Assembly: GCA_965246905.1 (NCBI GenBank)
Contig: CBDFFZ010000007.1
Location: 1-64,000 of the forward strand
Direction of reading: 5' to 3'
Source of the DNA: UBA1952 sp965246905
Lineage (GTDB): Bacteria > Bacteroidota > Bacteroidia > Chitinophagales > Chitinophagaceae
Length of the DNA stretch: 64,000 nucleotides
The translations under genes were made by a program, and so were the position numbers. Positions 44,902 to 53,346 of the stretch are shown here, in pieces. Positions within the stretch are counted from its first letter, which is position 1; each line of letters starts with the position of its first letter. The notes under the pieces were generated by a model that had not been told where the DNA came from, did not search any database, and saw only the letters and a program-made list of their open reading frames with translations.

Positions 44902-45079
44902 GGCAGCAGCCAACATGGGTTTGCCGCTGCCGCAAGCCTGAGGCACTGGCCATCGCGCGCAGCCGGCTTGTGGCCATCGTGATGCTATTCCATAGCACCG
45001 GCATTCCCCGCCTCATCGCAATCCAGCTCTGTTAAAACAAAAGATCGCTAAGGGCAACCGAATGGGCCTGATTCGGCTT
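44902..45079. repeat. Right attC-like end and hairpins
   Basis: GCAGCCAAC at 44906-44914 is the exact reverse complement of the box at 43721. CAGCCAACATGGGTTTGC here resembles CAGCCAACATTGCATTTGC at 43595. No matching GTTGGCT half follows, so the element seems truncated. TGGCCATCG appears twice (near 44947 and 44971). No gene is visible. Confidence 0.4.
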
Positions 45080-45427
45080 TCAATTTAAAGACGTCTCATC
45101 ATTGGTGTCATATATAATGCGCGGTGTAGCCTGAATAATGCGCGTTTTCTCCTGCATGATCCAGGTGATCAGGTGAATAAAATCGGCAAGCTTAGTGCCT
45201 ATAATAGCCGGGTCCGGCTTTTCCTTAGCAATTTATTCGATTATCTGGGGCATCAGCTCAGAGGCAAGGATAACTTGCCCGTTCATTTCCTGTAGTGCTT
45301 CATGCGCTGATGGTGTATCCATTTCAATATCCTGCAGGCGGCTATGAGCAAGTGTAAGCTCGCTGACGGCCTTATTAAGAATGCTCATGAAATTGAGGGC
45401 ATTGATCTCTTTATTTTCGCTTTCCAT
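45080..45427 (-). pseudogene. Short hypothetical gene with an in-frame TAA
   Basis: From the ATG at 45427 the minus frame gives 64 residues (ALNFMSILNKAVSELTLAHS), then a TAA at 45233-45235. The same frame continues for about 50 more codons (AKEKPDPAIIGTKLADFIHL, then ITWIMQEKTRIIQATPRIIY) to a TGA at 45080. The continuation is as protein-like as the first part, so I infer one gene of about 115 codons interrupted by a nonsense change. It is all-helical, soluble and of unknown family. Confidence 0.45.
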
Positions 45428-45570
45428 AAATGGTAATTTGATAATGAATATTTAGAAGCTGTTTGAGTTATTTAAAAGCTATTCAATTACCCCGTAGCAT
45501 AGATTGGAGGGAAAATAAAAACTATGGCTCAAAATTGCGCTGAATCTTTTTAACTTATTATTTACTCAAG

Positions 45571-45588
45571 TAACGTACATTTACGTTA
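45571..45588. promoter_or_regulatory. Operator-like dyad upstream of the BlaI-like gene
   Basis: TAACGTACATTTACGTTA is a perfect 7-bp inverted repeat with a 4-base centre, 19 bases before the blaI-like ATG. BlaI/MecI repressors bind such dyads in their own promoter, so autoregulation is likely. Confidence 0.65.
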
Positions 45589-45607
45589 TTTAGCAAAAAG
45601 TACAGTT

Positions 45608-45979
45608 ATGAAACAATTGACGAAAGCAGAAGAGCAGGTCATGCAGATCATCTGGCAAAAAGAACGCTGCTTAGTGCGCGATATCGTAGAGGCGCTTGAT
45701 GCGCCCATCCCGCAAACAACCGTATCCTCTGTGGTGCGTATTTTAGAGAAGAAAGGGTTTGTAGGGCATAAAGCCTATGGCAAAACCTACGAATATTTCC
45801 CGCTGCTCGCCAAGCAGGATTTCAAAAAAAGCAGCATTAAAAACTGGATCAATAATTATTTTGAAGGCTCGCCGCAGCAGCTCGTTTCTTTTCTGGTGAC
45901 CGAAAATGAGCTCAACCTGCAGGAGCTCGATGCACTGATGAAAGAGCTAGAAACAGTACGGAAAGATTTGGGTAAATAA
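45608..45979 (+). CDS. BlaI/MecI/CopY family transcriptional repressor
   Basis: The 123-residue protein is a winged helix-turn-helix. LTKAEEQVMQIIWQKERCLV, TTVSSVVRILEKKGFVGHKA and YEYFPLLAKQDF are family signatures. The C-terminal helices (about 75-123) form the dimer arm that is cleaved when the sensor signals. It is followed 27 bases later by an M56 peptidase gene, the standard BlaI-BlaR1 pairing. In Bacteroidota such pairs are common without a beta-lactamase, as here, and the regulon is unknown. A dyad at 45571-45588 is its probable operator. Confidence 0.93.
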   Translation: MKQLTKAEEQVMQIIWQKERCLVRDIVEALDAPIPQTTVSSVVRILEKKGFVGHKAYGKTYEYFPLLAKQDFKKSSIKNWINNYFEGSPQQLVSFLVTENELNLQELDALMKELETVRKDLGK

Positions 45980-46006
45980 TTATAAACATTTTAAAATCAC
46001 AAAGCG

Positions 46007-47398
46007 ATGCTATACCTGCTCAAGATCACGCTTGCCTGGAGCCTGTTTTTATTGCTGTTCGAAGCCCTGTATAAAAGCAGTGGAAAGTTCACATTCAACC
46101 GCATTTATCTCCTACTGAGCATCGCCGCCGGCTTATTGCTGCCCTTAGTGCAGCTGCCCGGCAATACACCGGCAGTCATCACCGCATCGCAAAATATTTA
46201 TCCGGCTGCAATGCTGCCCGTAGCCCATGTTGCTGCTATTATCGACACGAAATCAAACTCGGCGATAGAGCTACAGCATCCCGGTATAGGACTGATATTG
46301 GGCATTTTTTATGGCATGGGTGCTTTGGTAGTAGCCTTAAAGTATTTATTAGCGAATGACGGAATATTTCGGTTGATAAACCGCGGGGAACGCAGGATTA
46401 TTAACGGGCGAAAAGTGATCGTTACAGGCCTCGTCCATGCCCCATACTCCTATATGGGCTGGATTTTCCTGACAGATCCTGCGGCTTATACAGCCGGTGA
46501 GCTGAGTAAAATCATCCTGCATGAAGCAGCTCATAATGATAAAAAACATGGACTGGATCTATTGCTCCTGCAGGTGCTCTGTATCGTTTTCTGGTGGCAT
46601 CCGCTGGTTTGGCGCTATCGCTACCTGCTGCAATTACAGCACGAATATGAGGCCGATGATATTGCAGCCGGCAACGACGCTTATGGATATGGCCATTTCC
46701 TCATCCGGCAAATACTCCTGAATGGTGTGCCTTCCCCTGCTCATTCTTTTCACTTTTCACCCATAAAAAACAGGATCAGTATGCTTACAAAAAAACAACA
46801 CCGGAAATCCGGCGCCTGGAAATATCTGTTCTTAGTACCGGCAACACTTGGCTGCACTTTTCTCATGGCAAAAACTGCCGGGAATGAATATCGTGTACGG
46901 CAGGGCAACGTTACAACTTACATTGGCAATGCATTCAAATGGCGGCAAAGTGTTCTTACTTCGGTGGCTACAATTAAAGAGGGCGGAAAATCATATACGG
47001 GAAGTAAAAGTGAATCTATTTATGAGATGAATGGTGAGCCTGTTTATCAAAATGAATACCTGAAGGAACCGGCAAGCTTTGGCTCTAATGAAATGGCTTA
47101 TTCCGACTATTTAAGAAAGGAGTTTGAAAAGCAGCGAAAAAACCTTCCTGATAGCCTTACGGCCGTTATCCTATCCAACCTGGTTATCGACAAAGAAGGG
47201 AGAGCGGTTTATTATGACCTGCGCGCTGTAAGGCCGGTTCATAAATACCTGCAAAACATATATCATCCTTATGGCGATCAGGAGCCGGTACTCAACGCCA
47301 TCATGGATAAGATCATCCGTCAGGGGCCCAGGTGGAAACCTGCAATGTTTGATGGCCGGGCTGTGAACAGTGTTATTAAACTGGGAGGGGGCTGTTAG
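46007..47398 (+). CDS. M56 family (BlaR1-like) membrane metallopeptidase
   Basis: The protein has 463 residues. Two transmembrane helices come at the start (LLKITLAWSLFLLLFEALYK, then about 30-50), with another near 95-110. The zinc-peptidase motif HEAAH is at 172-176, with HEYEADDIAAG downstream for the third ligand. A further helix follows near 270-285. The C-terminal 170 residues are extracytoplasmic and lack the penicillin-binding sensor domain of true BlaR1. The end (VILSNLVIDKEGRAVYYDLR) resembles a TonB C-terminal-like fold. It probably cleaves the partner BlaI-like repressor on sensing an unknown envelope signal. Confidence 0.88.
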   Translation: MLYLLKITLAWSLFLLLFEALYKSSGKFTFNRIYLLLSIAAGLLLPLVQLPGNTPAVITASQNIYPAAMLPVAHVAAIIDTKSNSAIELQHPGIGLILGIFYGMGALVVALKYLLANDGIFRLINRGERRIINGRKVIVTGLVHAPYSYMGWIFLTDPAAYTAGELSKIILHEAAHNDKKHGLDLLLLQVLCIVFWWHPLVWRYRYLLQLQHEYEADDIAAGNDAYGYGHFLIRQILLNGVPSPAHSFHFSPIKNRISMLTKKQHRKSGAWKYLFLVPATLGCTFLMAKTAGNEYRVRQGNVTTYIGNAFKWRQSVLTSVATIKEGGKSYTGSKSESIYEMNGEPVYQNEYLKEPASFGSNEMAYSDYLRKEFEKQRKNLPDSLTAVILSNLVIDKEGRAVYYDLRAVRPVHKYLQNIYHPYGDQEPVLNAIMDKIIRQGPRWKPAMFDGRAVNSVIKLGGGC

Positions 47399-47411
47399 GA
47401 AATACAAGATG

Positions 47412-47442
47412 AAGGGGCTTCGCTTTATAGCGGGGCCTTTTT
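47412..47442 (+). terminator. Terminator after the M56 peptidase gene
   Basis: GGCTTCGCT pairs with AGCGGGGCC (two T-G pairs) around the loop TTAT and is followed by TTTTT. It lies 14 bases past the stop codon. Confidence 0.7.
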
Positions 47443-47650
47443 GTTTCCGCCAGCTTTTTTAAATGCTGCTCACAAGATAAAATGGGCGTTTCACAACCCC
47501 GGAAGCCGTTTTCACAACGTTCCGTTTACGTTGGGCATTCCGGTGCGCTACTTTTACATCGTCATCCACACAAAAAACAAAAACGGACTGGCAAGCAATC
47601 ATTAATTTCTTTTTCTCACAAACCTTCACCATTTTTAAAAAACAAAAGTT

Positions 47651-48037
47651 ATGAGCTTCAAAGCAAAATTCAAAGTAGCCGGTAAAGAGCTGAATGTGCT
47701 CGATTGCAACTACAACCTGTTCCAGGAAACGGACCCAACCGGTCGCCCATCGTCTGTAACGCGCGGCGGCAAGATCAACTTAAAGCTGGAAAGTACTGGC
47801 GACACTGATCTCTTCGAGTGGATCTGTAATAACTTCCAGACTAAAGACGGAAGCGTGGTTTACCTCAAGCGTGATTCAGACGCTACGATGAAGGAGCTGA
47901 AATTTAAAGAAGGCTATCTCGTTGATTTCGAAGAAAATTTTGACGCGGCCAATGAGAATCCCATGCACACCAGTATTACCATTTCTGCTAAAGAAATTAC
48001 ACTCGGCAATGGCACCCACAAAAATGAATGGGTTTAG
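47651..48037 (+). CDS. tssD: T6SS-iii tube protein TssD (Hcp), copy 1
   Basis: The 128-residue protein has the Bacteroidota TssD pattern: MSFKAKFKVAGKELNVLDCN, GRPSSVTRGGKINLKLEST, FEWICNN, RDSDATMKELKFKEGYLVDF and a C-terminal ISAKEITLGNGTHKNEW. TssD hexamers stack to form the inner tube that is fired with VgrG and effectors. A tandem copy at 48150 is about two-thirds identical and also shares the upstream leader (AAAAAACAAAAG). The gene opens the T6SS region after a 250-base gap. Confidence 0.92.
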   Translation: MSFKAKFKVAGKELNVLDCNYNLFQETDPTGRPSSVTRGGKINLKLESTGDTDLFEWICNNFQTKDGSVVYLKRDSDATMKELKFKEGYLVDFEENFDAANENPMHTSITISAKEITLGNGTHKNEWV

Positions 48038-48149
48038 TTAGCCGATTGGTTCAGCATTTGATTAGCCTAAGCTTATTCACTGAACCTATTGATACAAAGT
48101 ACCCGAATTCCCAATTACAAATTCCTAATTCCATAAAAAAACAAAAGCA

Positions 48150-48536
48150 ATGAGCTTCAAAGCAAAATTCAAAGCAGCAGGTAAAGAACTAAATGTACTG
48201 GCCTGCGATTACGCGCTGCACCAGGAAGTGGATGCAACTGGCCGTCCTTCTTCCATCACCCGCGGCGGCAAGATCAACCTTACGGTTGAAAGCACCGGCG
48301 AAAACGATGTATTCGAGTGGATGTGCAACAACTTCGAGCGTAAAGATGGCTCTATCGTATTCACCAAGCGCGACTCTGACGCTACCATGAAGGAGCTGAA
48401 ATTCAAGGAAGGATATCTGATTGGCTATGATGAAAAATTCACCTCCGCAGATACAAACCCGATGACCATTTCCTTCACGATCTCTGCTAAAGAGATTGGC
48501 ATGGGCAACGGTACGCACGCCAACGAATGGGTTTAA
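48150..48536 (+). CDS. tssD: T6SS-iii tube protein TssD (Hcp), copy 2
   Basis: The 128-residue protein is the same length as copy 1 and collinear with it: MSFKAKFKAAGKELNVLACD, GRPSSITRGGKINLTVEST, RDSDATMKELKFKEGYLIGY, NGTHANEWV. Differences cluster in surface-type residues, for instance DYALHQEVD versus NYNLFQETD. A recent duplication is likely, because the ribosome-binding leader and first codons are nearly identical. Two tube subunits may mix or serve different effectors. A strong terminator follows 14 bases later. Confidence 0.92.
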   Translation: MSFKAKFKAAGKELNVLACDYALHQEVDATGRPSSITRGGKINLTVESTGENDVFEWMCNNFERKDGSIVFTKRDSDATMKELKFKEGYLIGYDEKFTSADTNPMTISFTISAKEIGMGNGTHANEWV

Positions 48537-48550
48537 ATTGATACAGTTAT

Positions 48551-48584
48551 CCACCAGGCACCGTAAGGCCTGGTGGCTTTTTAT
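48551..48584 (+). terminator. Terminator after the second tssD
   Basis: A perfect 9-bp stem CCACCAGGC / GCCTGGTGG with an 8-base loop is followed by CTTTTTATTT. It would let the abundant TssD proteins be expressed at a higher level than the genes beyond. Confidence 0.88.
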
Positions 48585-48609
48585 TTCTCGTTTCTAATAT
48601 CCATTTCCA

Positions 48610-50463
48610 ATGGCAGATAATACCATTCAGCAGCACGTTGTAAAAATCCGGATCACCGGTATCGGCGAGCTCCAAACCTATACCAGCCTATCCATCCAAC
48701 AAACGCTGGCCGATGTATGCAATGGCTCCTTTTACTACCGCGAGGAAGGCAAAACGACCCTGCAGCACCAGATTGATTTTTATAAGCAGCTAATGGGTCA
48801 GGAGCTGGAGATAGGCGTTCATGACGAGCATTCCTTTAAGGGATATATTACAACTGTAAGCCTTGAAAATGAGGACAGCGATGCCTCAGAATACAAAATT
48901 GAATTTTCCGGCCTGTTTGGTAAACTTGCCTATCATAAAGAGTGCAATAGCTGGAAGGAAAAAACCCTCAACGGCATAATAAAAGAAATTGCCGGCAATG
49001 CACCGATTGACACGGATAATAAGGACACCGGGACTCTGAACTACGCTGTTCAGTACAATCAAACCACGTTTGACTATATTAAAATGATGGCCGCGCGCCA
49101 TGGTAAATGGATGTATTATGAGGGTGAGCGGATGAGCATGAAGCCTCCGGCGGGCCAACCCATTGTTTTCCGCAAAGCGGAGAGCATCTTCAACATCAGC
49201 ATCATGGCCAAAAATGCAAAAGGCCATGAGCAAATCACCGGCTTCGATATCAATACCGGTAAAAATATTTCCGTTACTGCACCGGCCACACAATATGATG
49301 GCATGCTTGCAGCAACTGCCAATGGTGCCCAAACAGCTTATGGCAACCATGAAACCGGCCTCTATGTAGCCAGCATCCGGGATGAGGCACATGGCAAAGA
49401 ATTTGCGCAACTTCAGAACGATTCCGCATCGGCATCATCGGTCGTATTCCAGGCCGTTACCTATAATGCAAAGGTGAAGCTTGGATCCATCATTCAAATT
49501 GATGAGACCGATGGAACTACAGGGAAGACGTACATTGTAACCCAACTCTTCCAATCCTCTGCCAACCCCGACAACTATGTAAATTATCTCACCTTCATAC
49601 CAGGCGATGTTACGGTACCGCCATACACTAACCCGGATATAAAAACCACGAGCTCTCCCCAGCCGGCCATTGTAAAAGAAAATGATGACGACAGCGGTAA
49701 AGACCGGCTGAAAGTGCACTTCCCCTGGATGAAAGCGCAGGAAATGACCGATTGGGTGAGCATGGTAACGCCCTATGCAGGCAAGAAAAAAGGCATGCGC
49801 TTCCTGCCGGAAAAAGACGAAGAAGTGCTGGTGGATTTTATAGGTGGCAATATTGAGAAACCATATATCGTAGGGGCTATTTTTACAGATGCCAATAAAT
49901 CCGACGTGCCTCCCGGCGGCAACCACATTAAAAGTATAGGCACCGGTAGCGGCAGGCGTTTCGAGATAAATGATGATGCAGGCACTATGAAAATGTATGA
50001 CAATTTCAATACACAAACGCCTAAGAATGCTATCCTCATGAAGCGCAAGGATGATGAAACGCAGATACTTATTGAAAGCCAGAAAGATGCGGACAATTAT
50101 GCTGTTATCTCACTAACAAATGAAGAGTTCCTGGGCCTCGGCCTTGTAAGCGGAGGCACATTAATTGCAGAGATCCGGCTGGAGAAAGATGGAAAAAAGA
50201 TCACCATTAAATCTGATACTACTATTGACTTTACCTCAGGTACCATCAATATGCACGCTGAGAATATCAATATAAAAGCAACCAAGGAGCTAAAGATGGA
50301 GGGTACGAAAGGCGGGCAGCTCAAGAGCAAGGACTTTAATATCGATACCGGCTCGAATATCAGCATCAAAGGATCAAATATTATTATCGAGGCTGCCGGC
50401 ACACTCGATCTGAAAGCCGGTGGCGAGGCAACACTTGTTGGCTCACCCGTAAAAATTAATTAA
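48610..50463 (+). CDS. vgrG: T6SS spike protein VgrG (TssI)
   Basis: The protein has 617 residues. The gp27-like region is about 1-340 (VVKIRITGIGELQTYTSLSI; ISVTAPATQYDGM). The gp5-type OB fold is about 365-445, with RLKVHFPWMKAQEMTDWVSM, TPYAGKKKGMRFLPEKDEEV and GNIEKPYIVGAIF. The C-terminal triple beta-helix needle (about 500-617) has hexad-like repeats such as GTINMHAENINIKATKELKM. No enzymatic extension is fused. It trimerises at the tube tip and carries the PAAR protein encoded next. Confidence 0.95.
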   Translation: MADNTIQQHVVKIRITGIGELQTYTSLSIQQTLADVCNGSFYYREEGKTTLQHQIDFYKQLMGQELEIGVHDEHSFKGYITTVSLENEDSDASEYKIEFSGLFGKLAYHKECNSWKEKTLNGIIKEIAGNAPIDTDNKDTGTLNYAVQYNQTTFDYIKMMAARHGKWMYYEGERMSMKPPAGQPIVFRKAESIFNISIMAKNAKGHEQITGFDINTGKNISVTAPATQYDGMLAATANGAQTAYGNHETGLYVASIRDEAHGKEFAQLQNDSASASSVVFQAVTYNAKVKLGSIIQIDETDGTTGKTYIVTQLFQSSANPDNYVNYLTFIPGDVTVPPYTNPDIKTTSSPQPAIVKENDDDSGKDRLKVHFPWMKAQEMTDWVSMVTPYAGKKKGMRFLPEKDEEVLVDFIGGNIEKPYIVGAIFTDANKSDVPPGGNHIKSIGTGSGRRFEINDDAGTMKMYDNFNTQTPKNAILMKRKDDETQILIESQKDADNYAVISLTNEEFLGLGLVSGGTLIAEIRLEKDGKKITIKSDTTIDFTSGTINMHAENINIKATKELKMEGTKGGQLKSKDFNIDTGSNISIKGSNIIIEAAGTLDLKAGGEATLVGSPVKIN

Positions 50464-50484
50464 TTTACACAAAACGCCAATATC

Positions 50485-51516
50485 ATGGGAAAGCCGGCAG
50501 CAAGGATTGGTGATCAGGCAGGGCATGGCGGAGCCATCTGCTTTGGAGAATTCAAAGTGTTGATAGAGAACATGCCTGCTGCGAGAATGGGTGATCCGCT
50601 TATCTGCCCCGCTTCGGACGGACCCAAACCGCACGTTATGGGCAATATCATTTCTGCTTCCTCAACCGTAATTATTGGTGGCGCGTGGGCGGCGCGTATG
50701 GGCGATAAAACGGGTTGCGGAGTGGCAGGAGTATCGGGTGCCGGCGCACCTGCGGTTGCAGGTCCGGCAGGGCCTTCCGGGCCATCAGCACCAAATCCGA
50801 TAAACTATGAATCTGTAGAGAGTGGTACCGCAGGGGATGGGTATGGCTACGCACAGCTAACCGGGCACACAGGCACCTTCGGCTCATCCCGGCAGTTGAA
50901 AGCATCTGTAAAACACCAGTCTGCAACGATAGATCAGGGTGGCGGCTATACGCAGACTGCAACTGCAGATTACGGCACGAGTACCGGCGAAGTCCATACG
51001 GGAGCCGGTAGTGCAGGGGGCGGTATACAGGGCGCCGTTTATAATGTACAGGATAAAGTAACCGATAAGGACGGGAATAGCTTTGCCGGCCAGGGCACCG
51101 TTGGCACTGCGCAGGCATCGACGGATATTTTAGTAGGAACAGATGGTCGGCGTACTGGCATAGCACTTGGGGGTGCAGTGCAGGCTTCGGCTTTGGAAGC
51201 CCAGGGCGATGCGGTGGCCGTTATTCCGATTCCTTTTACTGATTCTTCGATTAACCTGGGCTCAACGCTCGGTGGCTCCGCAGGATCGGTAGGCGCAGCG
51301 GCTAATGTCGGAGCTTACCATGATGCCGCTGACAACCGTGTGCATTTTGCCGGGATGATTGATATTGCTGCAGTGTTTGGTCTTAAACTTGGGTTGGACA
51401 TCAGCATTGGTGCTAAGGCAGCAAGTGGCGGGGCAGGAGGTGGTACACCGGGCGTACCGGTGCCGGCTGTACCAGGCACCATTCTATCCGGCGCGTCAAA
51501 AGTTTTTATCGGATAA
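50485..51516 (+). CDS. PAAR-domain spike tip with long Gly/Ala-rich extension (candidate effector)
   Basis: The protein has 343 residues. The PAAR domain is at 1-95: KPAARIGDQAGHGGAICFGE, NMPAARMGDPLICPAS, STVIIGGAWAARMGDKTGCG, with His/Cys metal ligands. A Gly/Ala/Pro linker follows (96-118). About 120-315 is a Gly/Ala-rich beta-like region (for example GGAVQASALEAQGDAVAVIP and AAVFGLKLGLDISIGAKA). The last residues, GTILSGASKVFIG, again look like a PAAR strand. The extension matches no toxin I know. The next gene may be its chaperone. PAAR proteins cap VgrG and often bear effector domains. Confidence 0.85.
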   Translation: MGKPAARIGDQAGHGGAICFGEFKVLIENMPAARMGDPLICPASDGPKPHVMGNIISASSTVIIGGAWAARMGDKTGCGVAGVSGAGAPAVAGPAGPSGPSAPNPINYESVESGTAGDGYGYAQLTGHTGTFGSSRQLKASVKHQSATIDQGGGYTQTATADYGTSTGEVHTGAGSAGGGIQGAVYNVQDKVTDKDGNSFAGQGTVGTAQASTDILVGTDGRRTGIALGGAVQASALEAQGDAVAVIPIPFTDSSINLGSTLGGSAGSVGAAANVGAYHDAADNRVHFAGMIDIAAVFGLKLGLDISIGAKAASGGAGGGTPGVPVPAVPGTILSGASKVFIG

Positions 51517-51529
51517 ACCATATATAATT

Positions 51530-52567
51530 ATGCCGCTCTATTTTCCCACCACATATCCCAGGCAGCTAACCGGGGCTTATCAACTGCAGCCCTTTACCAA
51601 TAAGGACGCTCTGCTGGAATCCATGGCTTGCTCCCTCCTTCTGCCAAAGGCATTCGTACAGCTTCCACATAAGGCCACTGTGCCATCAAAAGAGCTTCCC
51701 ATTGCAGATATTGCTTATTTTAAAAGTGCATCCGGCGATATGGAAGTAATTGTTCAATGCAATCATATCCAGTACGAGGTATCCCTGGAAAATTTTTACC
51801 AATACTCCCTGCACGGCGCTGAAAAAATTTTAGAAAAAAAGCTGTTGAATGACAATGAGGATAAGCCGGATATCCTTACGCAGCGCACTTTTCCTGATGG
51901 CCAAACGTGGATTACCCGCCGTACAGGGTATAAAATCTGGAACGGCGCTGGTGCCTTTGTGATTACTATAAACGCAACCTGTAGCCTGGATCATTATATA
52001 AAATATGCCGAGCTGATCTATGCGATTACTTCCAGCCTGAAGCCAGCGATTAAACCGGAATGGGAGCTTGCGGAACCACTGCTGATGGTTACCCGCCGCC
52101 ACCCTGTGGATTTTGCCACCTATATTCCGATGTCCTGGAAAGAATATCACCACCACAGCGATACAATGGAAGAGATGAACCTGATCTATACCAGAACCTT
52201 GCGCGAAACGATCAGTGGAATTATGAGTATGTGCTGCATCGCTGCGTACAAGGTAGGTGGCACCGAGGCGCTGATGAAGAAATGCCAGCAGGGATATACC
52301 GATCAGGGACTTGATCTGAGTAATCTGAAGATCGATAAAACAGAGGATCTGGATGTGTTCAACAACGTAATGAAAGGCACGATAAATGTGCCCGCCAAGC
52401 CTCAGGATGGCAACAAAAAGAACAACATCACTTTCTATCTTGCAAAGAAGAATAATAATTGGATTTACCTGGAGATGTTCGGCCCGGCCAGAGATACTGA
52501 TTTCGAAGCCTGGGCACTCAATGACCGCGCTCTGGAAATCATGAAAGAGCGAATGGTTACTTTGTAA
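51530..52567 (+). CDS. Putative DcrB/EagR-like T6SS effector chaperone or adaptor
   Basis: The protein has 345 residues from the ATG at 51530, 13 bases after the PAAR stop; earlier in-frame starts lie inside the PAAR gene. It has no signal peptide. It seems to contain two similar alpha/beta halves (about 20-180 and 185-345), each with a strand-rich core (WITRRTGYKIWNGAGAFVIT; NWIYLEMFGPARDTDFEAWA). This loosely recalls DUF1795/DcrB folds used by EagR chaperones, which shield hydrophobic effector segments. Its place right behind the PAAR-extension gene supports that reading. An effector or immunity role cannot be ruled out. Confidence 0.4.
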   Translation: MPLYFPTTYPRQLTGAYQLQPFTNKDALLESMACSLLLPKAFVQLPHKATVPSKELPIADIAYFKSASGDMEVIVQCNHIQYEVSLENFYQYSLHGAEKILEKKLLNDNEDKPDILTQRTFPDGQTWITRRTGYKIWNGAGAFVITINATCSLDHYIKYAELIYAITSSLKPAIKPEWELAEPLLMVTRRHPVDFATYIPMSWKEYHHHSDTMEEMNLIYTRTLRETISGIMSMCCIAAYKVGGTEALMKKCQQGYTDQGLDLSNLKIDKTEDLDVFNNVMKGTINVPAKPQDGNKKNNITFYLAKKNNNWIYLEMFGPARDTDFEAWALNDRALEIMKERMVTL

Positions 52568-52689
52568 TAGTAGGCCAACGTTAGGGATTTAACGATTATT
52601 GCGATTATAGCCGGCCACGTGGGTATGTAACCAAAATAAAATATAGCTTCATCACAGCACTAATCAACTACTCCTAATTTTCAGAAAAA

Positions 52690-53256
52690 ATGGAGCTCAC
52701 CGAAGAACAGAAAAAAACAAATGCTGCTTTATTAAAGTACGCTAAAACCCAGCTCCTCAAAAAGGTTGGTACGGGTGAGTGTTATGATTATGCAGAGGCT
52801 GCGCTAAAGGACGCAAAGGCGCTGACCGCTGCCGACATTATGGGAAAGGCCAATATCAATCCGGACGCAGAATATATATGGGGCGATGAGATACCATTGA
52901 GCGATGTGCAGCCGGGCGATATTATTCAGTTCCGGAATTATAAAATGACGTATGATGAGACTAAGGCCGATGGCAGTGGTGAAACCGGGTTCTTTGAATC
53001 GCCCCACCATACGGCCATCGTGGAAGAGATTACTGATCGGGCAAATGGCGTTTTTAAAGTGCTGCATCAGAATACACCCCAGGGAAGAGTGGTAGTAAGG
53101 CAAAACCTGGCTTTTGAGAACAAAGAATTTGAGGGGCAAGTAGATGTTGTATTCGGGAAAGACACCTATCATTTAAAAGGAAAAATAAAGCTGGGCATCT
53201 CAGGTAAAATGAAATACTACCGCCCGAAATTGCCGCCCCCGGCAACACCTAAATAA
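52690..53256 (+). CDS. Putative CHAP/NlpC-P60-like cysteine peptidase or amidase, candidate T6SS effector
   Basis: The 188-residue protein has no signal peptide, as expected for cargo moved by a T6SS. Cys31 in KVGTGECYDYAEAAL, followed by VQPGDIIQFRNY and His106/His107 in SPHHTAIVEEI, forms the Cys...GD-x-QF...HxAIV pattern of CHAP/NlpC-type enzymes, which cut peptidoglycan peptides. It sits between the chaperone-like gene and clpV. No small secreted or membrane protein that could be its immunity partner is encoded next to it. The catalytic assignment rests on motif spacing alone. Confidence 0.6.
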   Translation: MELTEEQKKTNAALLKYAKTQLLKKVGTGECYDYAEAALKDAKALTAADIMGKANINPDAEYIWGDEIPLSDVQPGDIIQFRNYKMTYDETKADGSGETGFFESPHHTAIVEEITDRANGVFKVLHQNTPQGRVVVRQNLAFENKEFEGQVDVVFGKDTYHLKGKIKLGISGKMKYYRPKLPPPATPK

Positions 53257-53346
53257 TTATTCTATTATTAATGCTGTAAATGCTCAATAATTAGCAGTTG
53301 CAAGGTTATTTACCTAAATTTAAATTCCAATAACCAACCAAACCAA

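Noticed and set aside
48886..50016. Minus-strand frames of 174-193 codons opposite vgrG
   Set aside because: They are shadows of vgrG codon periodicity, rich in Cys, His and Ile, with no start signals or family match.
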